Origin: Anaerolineae bacterium
GTDB taxonomy: Bacteria > Chloroflexota > Anaerolineae > UBA4142
Direction: 5' to 3'
Assembly: GCA_026417715.1 (NCBI GenBank)
Contig: JAOACU010000097.1
Span: 1-9,520 of the forward strand
Length of the DNA: 9,520 nt
Positions 6,018-9,520 of the stretch are shown here, piece by piece (position 1 is the first letter of the stretch; each line of letters opens with the position of its first letter). The notes beneath the pieces were generated by a model. It saw only the letters and a program-made list of their open reading frames with translations, had not been told where the DNA came from and did no database searches. A program made the translations under genes and the position numbers.

Positions 6018-7145
6018 ATGAACAAACAACAGTGGGCGATTCTCGGTGTGCTCGGGATCGCCGTGTTATGCTTGTACTGTGTTGGTGGGTTGGTCGTGCT
6101 CCAAACCCTGAGCGCGCCGAGTGCCCCACCAGATTCGGTTGCGCTCCAAGCTCGCAACACTGTGCTTGCATCTCCCACGCCGTTGGCAACTTTCACACCC
6201 ACGACTACACCGACGCCACTGCCGACCGCCACGTGGGTGCTCGCGCCACCACCGACGCAAGCAGGTGCTACCGTCGTGGGTACGCGTGCTCCGCTCGCGC
6301 CGAACGTGACGCCGAGTGCGACGGTGGTTGGCACGCGCGCTCCACTCGCACCGAGTGCGACGGCTACACGTCGCGCCACCGTTCAACCTGTCGGACCAAT
6401 TATGACGGCGTGGAGCAAAGCGCAAAACGTTACCACGTACCGTATCGAGTTCGATACGACAGTCAAAGGCAATCTCAGCGATATGCCCCCGGGCTGGGAT
6501 CCCAACAAGGGGTTGTCGCTTTTCAATTTGACTGGCGCGGTCAGTGGCAAAGATTCGCACATCAAATTTCAAGGTCTCCTCGCAATGATCCTTACTGGTG
6601 ATCCCACCAAGTCACTTGAAATTCTCACCGTTGATGGCAAGACCTATCTGCGCGGACCTTTGCCGATGTTCGGCGCGCTCGAAGACAAGTGGTACGTTTC
6701 AAGCGGGCAAACCCAATTCTCGATGAATATTAACGAAGGTGTGCCAGAGATACCCGACGACCCTGCGATTGATTGGAACGCGTTCAAAAAGACGGGCACC
6801 GAAACGCTCGATGGTCGGCGGTGCGATGTGTACACGGGCGACAAGAACGCGACGATGAAACTTTTCCAAGCGGCAAGTAGTGGAATGCCCAGTAGTGATG
6901 TGCTTGGCAATATCGAAAACGCCACGACCAGACTCTGGATTTGCGACGACGGCTATTTGCATCAATTGTTGATGAACATCGAAGGACGCGCCAAAGACAA
7001 GCCAACGGAAAAAGTGTCGTTGCAGATGCGCTTGCATATTTGGGATTTCAACGCTAACATCAAATTTACACCACCCGCTAATGCCGTACCTCTGCAAATG
7101 CCATCGTTCAATTTTGGTTTAGCGACACCGACGAGGACGAGATAA
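6018..7145 (+). CDS. Membrane-anchored LppX/LolA-like extracytoplasmic protein
   Basis: A 375-residue protein from an ATG with a strong Shine-Dalgarno AAGGAGG (6007-6013). Residues 7-30 form one membrane helix or uncleaved signal anchor; cysteines at 18 and 21 are present but no proper lipobox, so lipidation is doubtful. Residues 33-125 are a Pro/Thr/Ala-rich linker holding a duplicated segment ATVVGTRAPLAP (84-95 and 101-112). The folded part, about 128-360, shows the pattern of LppX/LprG- or LolA-like lipoproteins: SKAQNVTTYRIEFDTTVKG, VDGKTYLRGP, DKWYVS, DGRRCDVYTG and a final IKFTPPANAVPLQMP. Such folds bind or carry lipids or hydrophobic ligands outside the membrane; the ligand here is unknown. 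It is the first gene of a probable operon, 15 bp before tyrS. Assignment is by fold pattern only; hypothetical membrane protein is the safe fallback. Confidence 0.65.
   Translation: MNKQQWAILGVLGIAVLCLYCVGGLVVLQTLSAPSAPPDSVALQARNTVLASPTPLATFTPTTTPTPLPTATWVLAPPPTQAGATVVGTRAPLAPNVTPSATVVGTRAPLAPSATATRRATVQPVGPIMTAWSKAQNVTTYRIEFDTTVKGNLSDMPPGWDPNKGLSLFNLTGAVSGKDSHIKFQGLLAMILTGDPTKSLEILTVDGKTYLRGPLPMFGALEDKWYVSSGQTQFSMNINEGVPEIPDDPAIDWNAFKKTGTETLDGRRCDVYTGDKNATMKLFQAASSGMPSSDVLGNIENATTRLWICDDGYLHQLLMNIEGRAKDKPTEKVSLQMRLHIWDFNANIKFTPPANAVPLQMPSFNFGLATPTRTR
6267..6353 (+). repeat. In-frame duplicated linker segment (51-bp period)
   Basis: Two copies, 6267-6302 and 6318-6353, encode the identical twelve residues ATVVGTRAPLAP inside the Pro/Thr-rich linker. 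The DNA copies differ at several third codon positions (for example GTGGGTACG against GTTGGCACG), so the duplication is old and the peptide has been kept. Confidence 0.8.
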
Positions 7146-7160
7146 CAGGAGTTGTACGCA

Positions 7161-8345
7161 ATGTCCACCCTCTCACTCGATTTCATTTTGAAACGCGGCG
7201 TTGCCGAAATCATCGTGGAGGAAAATTTTCGGCGACGTTTAGCAGCGGGCAAGCCGTTGCGTTTGAAGATGGGGTTTGATCCTTCCAAACCCGATTTGCA
7301 CATCGGACACGCGGTTGGTTTGCGCAAACTGCGTCAATTGCAAGAACTGGGACACACCGTTGTTTTGATCGTGGGTGATTGGACGGCGCAGATTGGCGAT
7401 CCGTCGGGGCGCGATGAATCGCGCGTGATGCTGACGCCCGCCGAAGTGCAAGCGAATGCCAAGACGTATATGGATCAGTTTTTCACGATTGTGGATCGCG
7501 CGCGAACCGAAGTGCGTTGGCAGAGTGAATGGTTTGGCAAGTTTACGCTTGCCGATGTGTTCAACCTGACCTCACGGTTTACGTTTGCCGATATGATGGA
7601 GCACGAGACGTTCGACAAGCGCGTGAAAGAGGGCAAGCCGCTGTCGTTGATGGAGTTGATGTATCCGCTGTTGCAAGCGTACGATTCGATTGCGATAGAC
7701 GCGGATGTCGAGTTTGGGGGGACGGATCAAAAATTTAACATTCTGGCAGGTCGGCAACTACAAGAACGCTTGGGCAAAACACCGCAAGAAGTTTTTCTCG
7801 TGCCACTTCTCGTCGGTACGGACGGCCGCAAAATGTCCAAGTCGTTCGGCAACACGATTGACCTCAAAGCCGATCCCAACGATATGTACGGCAAGGTGAT
7901 GTCGCTCGTGGACGAGGTAATCATCGAGTACTTTCGCTGTGTGACCGATGTGCCCGATGCGGAACTCGTCGAGATGGAGCGCGCGCTGGCGACGCACAGT
8001 GTCAACCCGCGCGATCTAAAGATGCGTCTCGCGAGCGAAATCGTCGCGCAGTTTCACGGTGTGGAGGCAGCGCGCGCTGCCGAAGCCGAATTCGTCAAAG
8101 TGTTTCAGCAGCGCGAATTACCGAGCGAGATGCCAACATTTACACTCACAAGCGCGATGCCCATCATTGATTTGCTCGTGACAGCGGGCTTGGCATCATC
8201 GCGCAGTGAAGCGCGGCGATTGGTGCAACAAGGTGGTGTGCGTTGGAACGATACAACGATTGACAAAGCGGACGCTGTAATTCCACAGGAAGAAGCGGTG
8301 TTGCGGGTAGGACGGCGCAAGTTTGTGCGGTTGGTGGCTAACTGA
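7161..8345 (+). CDS. tyrS: Tyrosine--tRNA ligase (TyrRS), complete
   Basis: A 394-residue class I synthetase charging tRNA-Tyr. The HIGH signature is exact at 47-50 (PDLHIGHAVGL) and KMSKS is exact at 224-228 (DGRKMSKSFGNT). The tyrosine pocket segments YPLLQAYDS (168-176) and GGTDQKFN (186-193) are intact. Residues from about 330 form the C-terminal S4 RNA-binding domain (IIDLLVTAGLASSRSEARRLVQQGGV). The overall pattern, including GFDPSKPDLHIGH, matches the TyrRS subgroup with the shorter C-terminal part (TyrZ-like) rather than the E. coli form; this is from memory of the groups. The start chosen is ATG 7161, with AGGAG at 7147-7151; an in-frame TTG at 7152 is closer than the ribosome binding site allows. 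No T-box leader is visible in the 15-bp gap, so expression probably comes from the promoter at 5940-5968. Confidence 0.97.
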   Translation: MSTLSLDFILKRGVAEIIVEENFRRRLAAGKPLRLKMGFDPSKPDLHIGHAVGLRKLRQLQELGHTVVLIVGDWTAQIGDPSGRDESRVMLTPAEVQANAKTYMDQFFTIVDRARTEVRWQSEWFGKFTLADVFNLTSRFTFADMMEHETFDKRVKEGKPLSLMELMYPLLQAYDSIAIDADVEFGGTDQKFNILAGRQLQERLGKTPQEVFLVPLLVGTDGRKMSKSFGNTIDLKADPNDMYGKVMSLVDEVIIEYFRCVTDVPDAELVEMERALATHSVNPRDLKMRLASEIVAQFHGVEAARAAEAEFVKVFQQRELPSEMPTFTLTSAMPIIDLLVTAGLASSRSEARRLVQQGGVRWNDTTIDKADAVIPQEEAVLRVGRRKFVRLVAN

Positions 8346-8377
8346 CGGTCATCAGTTGGTCAACGAGGGAGGGCGAA

Positions 8378-9319
8378 ATGAGAACGCGTCTTTTGTTCAA
8401 CGCTCTGTTGATGCTAGGGGTGCTGGCATGCGGGTTGCCGATCATCCTGTGCTTTGCTGTCACCTATGCGGCGAGTGTACCTCCTCCCCGTCCAGCAGGC
8501 GACGCTGTGGCTATCGTCTATGTGGAAGGACCGATCATCACCGGCGATTCCGAATTTTCGTCGGAAGGCGTCGCCCTTTCAGGAACAATCGTTAATCACT
8601 TGCACAGTGTCAAGACAAATGAATCTATCAAAGCAGTCGTGCTACGCGTGGATAGTCCAGGTGGTAGTGTAATTGCCTCGCGCGAGATTTATGACGCGGT
8701 GATGCAAGTGCGTGCAAGTGGCAAGCCCGTCGTTGCATCGTTGGGTGAAATCGCGGCATCGGGAGGTTATTACATTGTTGCAGGTGCCGATGTCATCTAC
8801 GCGCATCCCGCGACGCTGACGGGCAGTATCGGTGTCATCAGCGTTTTTCGGAGTATCGAGGGGCTGAGCGAGAAAATCGGTGTCAAATTTACCGTGATCA
8901 AGAGCGGTCCGCACAAGGACGAGACATTCGGTTATCGTGATTTGACGGCTGAAGAGCGCGCCATTTGGCAAACGCTTATCAATGAAGTGTATGAAGATTT
9001 CGTGAGCGTGGTGGCACACGGACGCAACTTGACGCCTGAGCGTGTGCGTCAACTAGGCGATGGGCGCGTGTACACCGGCAGGCAAGCGCAAGCCGTTGGC
9101 TTGGTGAACGACCTGGGCGATCTGGAGGATGCCGTCAAGACAGCGGCGAGTCTGGCAGGTATGTCTGGTACGCCGCGCCGCATCGAATTCAGAAACAAGC
9201 CCGGTTTCTTCGGCTCGCTCGCCTCGATGTTCTCTCCCAAGCGCAGTGTTCCTGCCCTCACCGATTTGTTTGCATTGGAGCATACCGGGCGCATACTGTA
9301 TCTTTACATCGCGCCGTAA
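8378..9319 (+). CDS. sppA: Signal peptide peptidase SppA (S49 family, short form)
   Basis: At 313 residues this is the single-domain type found in Bacillus and many other bacteria. It is a membrane-bound Ser/Lys protease that degrades cleaved signal peptides. Residues 5-30 are a hydrophobic anchor; GVLAC at 14-18 only loosely resembles a lipobox. The S49 core follows: VAIVYVEGPI (44-53), LRVDSPGGSVIASREIYDAV (89-108), then SLGEIAASGGYYIVAGADVI with nucleophile Ser128, TLTGSIGVI (147-154), and IKSGPHKD at 174-181. Lys180 is the likely general base, by its spacing of 52 from the serine as in the Bacillus enzyme. The start ATG has GAGGGAGGG (8365-8373) upstream. It is 32 bp after tyrS and probably in the same operon. 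No terminator is seen right after the stop; a MITE-like element follows. Confidence 0.95.
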   Translation: MRTRLLFNALLMLGVLACGLPIILCFAVTYAASVPPPRPAGDAVAIVYVEGPIITGDSEFSSEGVALSGTIVNHLHSVKTNESIKAVVLRVDSPGGSVIASREIYDAVMQVRASGKPVVASLGEIAASGGYYIVAGADVIYAHPATLTGSIGVISVFRSIEGLSEKIGVKFTVIKSGPHKDETFGYRDLTAEERAIWQTLINEVYEDFVSVVAHGRNLTPERVRQLGDGRVYTGRQAQAVGLVNDLGDLEDAVKTAASLAGMSGTPRRIEFRNKPGFFGSLASMFSPKRSVPALTDLFALEHTGRILYLYIAP

Positions 9320-9365
9320 TGAACGCGTGAAACAAAAAAGTGTTGCCAAGCAGAGTTGGTGCCAA

Positions 9366-9474
9366 GTCGGAAACGCTCTTGGGTAGAAAGAGGTTTCCAG
9401 ACCTCACAGGTCTCGGAGACCTGTGAGGTCTGAAACAAGCCATTTACCGTTTTCTACCCAAGAGCGGTCGGAAA
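9366..9474. mobile_element. MITE-like element (93 bp) with 16-bp inverted repeats and 8-bp target duplication
   Basis: The element is 9374-9466. Perfect 16-bp inverted repeats CGCTCTTGGGTAGAAA (9374-9389) and its complement (9451-9466) are bounded by direct repeats GTCGGAAA at 9366-9373 and 9467-9474. There is no coding capacity. Its ends are unrelated to those of the element at 5797-5936, so a different transposase is implied. It lies 46 bp downstream of the sppA stop codon. Confidence 0.88.
9393..9436. repeat. Near-perfect hairpin core of the second MITE-like element
   Basis: AGACCTCACAGGTCT (9399-9413) and its exact reverse complement (9417-9431) enclose the loop CGG. The stem is extended by GTTTC (9393-9397) and GAAAC (9432-9436) with one bulged C, for about 20 pairs. 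Each arm is itself nearly palindromic (AGACCT...AGGTCT), so alternative cruciform pairings exist. No T-run follows, so it is not a standard terminator, though transcripts from sppA would run into it. Confidence 0.85.
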
Positions 9475-9506
9475 TTGGGTAACTACTCAGCCATACTGAA
9501 TTTCCG
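9469..9506. repeat. Inverted repeat interrupted by the second MITE-like element
   Basis: CGGAAATT (9469-9476) and AATTTCCG (9499-9506) form an 8-bp stem around a 22-base loop. The left arm overlaps the right copy of the target duplication GTCGGAAA, so this structure was there before the insertion. From 9507 the sequence becomes CA-rich (CCACAGAGCACACA) up to the window edge and may be the start of a further repeat. Confidence 0.6.
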
Positions 9507-9520
9507 CCACAGAGCACACA

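Noticed and set aside
7146..7160. T-box or other leader regulating tyrS
   Set aside because: Only 15 bp separate tyrS from the upstream stop codon, too short for such a leader.
8391..8431. SppA as a lipoprotein via GVLAC
   Set aside because: Leu at -2 is unusual for a lipobox and the hydrophobic stretch continues well past the cysteine, as in a membrane anchor.
9393..9436. Rho-independent terminator of the sppA operon
   Set aside because: The stem is strong but no T-run follows on either strand, and it is the core of an inserted element with a target duplication.

Overview
The window reads as a stretch of bacterial chromosome, most likely from a Chloroflexota (Anaerolineae-like) organism. 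This is inference from gene content and style, not from a marker gene: a membrane-anchored baseplate-J/gp47-like gene sits between alaS and ruvX, there is a Uma2-family nuclease and a Pro/Thr-rich membrane-anchored lipoprotein-like protein, and the gene junctions are full of 7-bp tandem arrays and small inverted-repeat insertions. There is no rRNA, tRNA, CRISPR array, prophage or full-length transposase.

Layout. Positions 1-69 may hold the last codons of a plus-strand gene (weak). From about 5730 down to 176 everything runs on the minus strand: Uma2-family nuclease (5243-5728), a small uncalled TTG-start ORF (5040-5216), alaS (2274-5012), a membrane gp47-like protein (714-2222) and ruvX (176-622). 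From 6018 to 9319 everything runs on the plus strand: a membrane-anchored LppX/LolA-like protein, tyrS and sppA, spaced 15 and 32 bp apart, so probably one operon.

The two transcription units diverge from 5729-6017, the most interesting non-coding part. It carries two good sigma70-type promoters (TTGACA-17-TAAAAT for Uma2, TTGACC-17-TAATAT for the plus operon). Between them is a 140-bp MITE-like element with perfect 17-bp terminal inverted repeats and a 9-bp target duplication. The duplication contains the -35 box of the plus promoter, so the insertion pushed the two promoters apart while leaving the plus promoter core intact. A second, unrelated MITE-like element (93 bp, 16-bp inverted repeats, 8-bp target duplication, near-perfect internal hairpin) lies after sppA and has itself landed in the arm of another inverted repeat.

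In the minus-strand cluster the two junctions flanking the gp47-like gene are occupied by 7-bp repeat arrays. Both arrays begin exactly at the TGA stop codon of the upstream gene, and one contains a perfect 28-bp palindrome.

Functionally the core is housekeeping: two tRNA synthetases (Ala, Tyr), a RuvX/YqgF nuclease, and a membrane protease (SppA). It is joined by two envelope proteins of unknown role (gp47-like and LppX-like). I see no complete new defence or mobile system; the novelty is in the small repeats and in the gp47-like protein.
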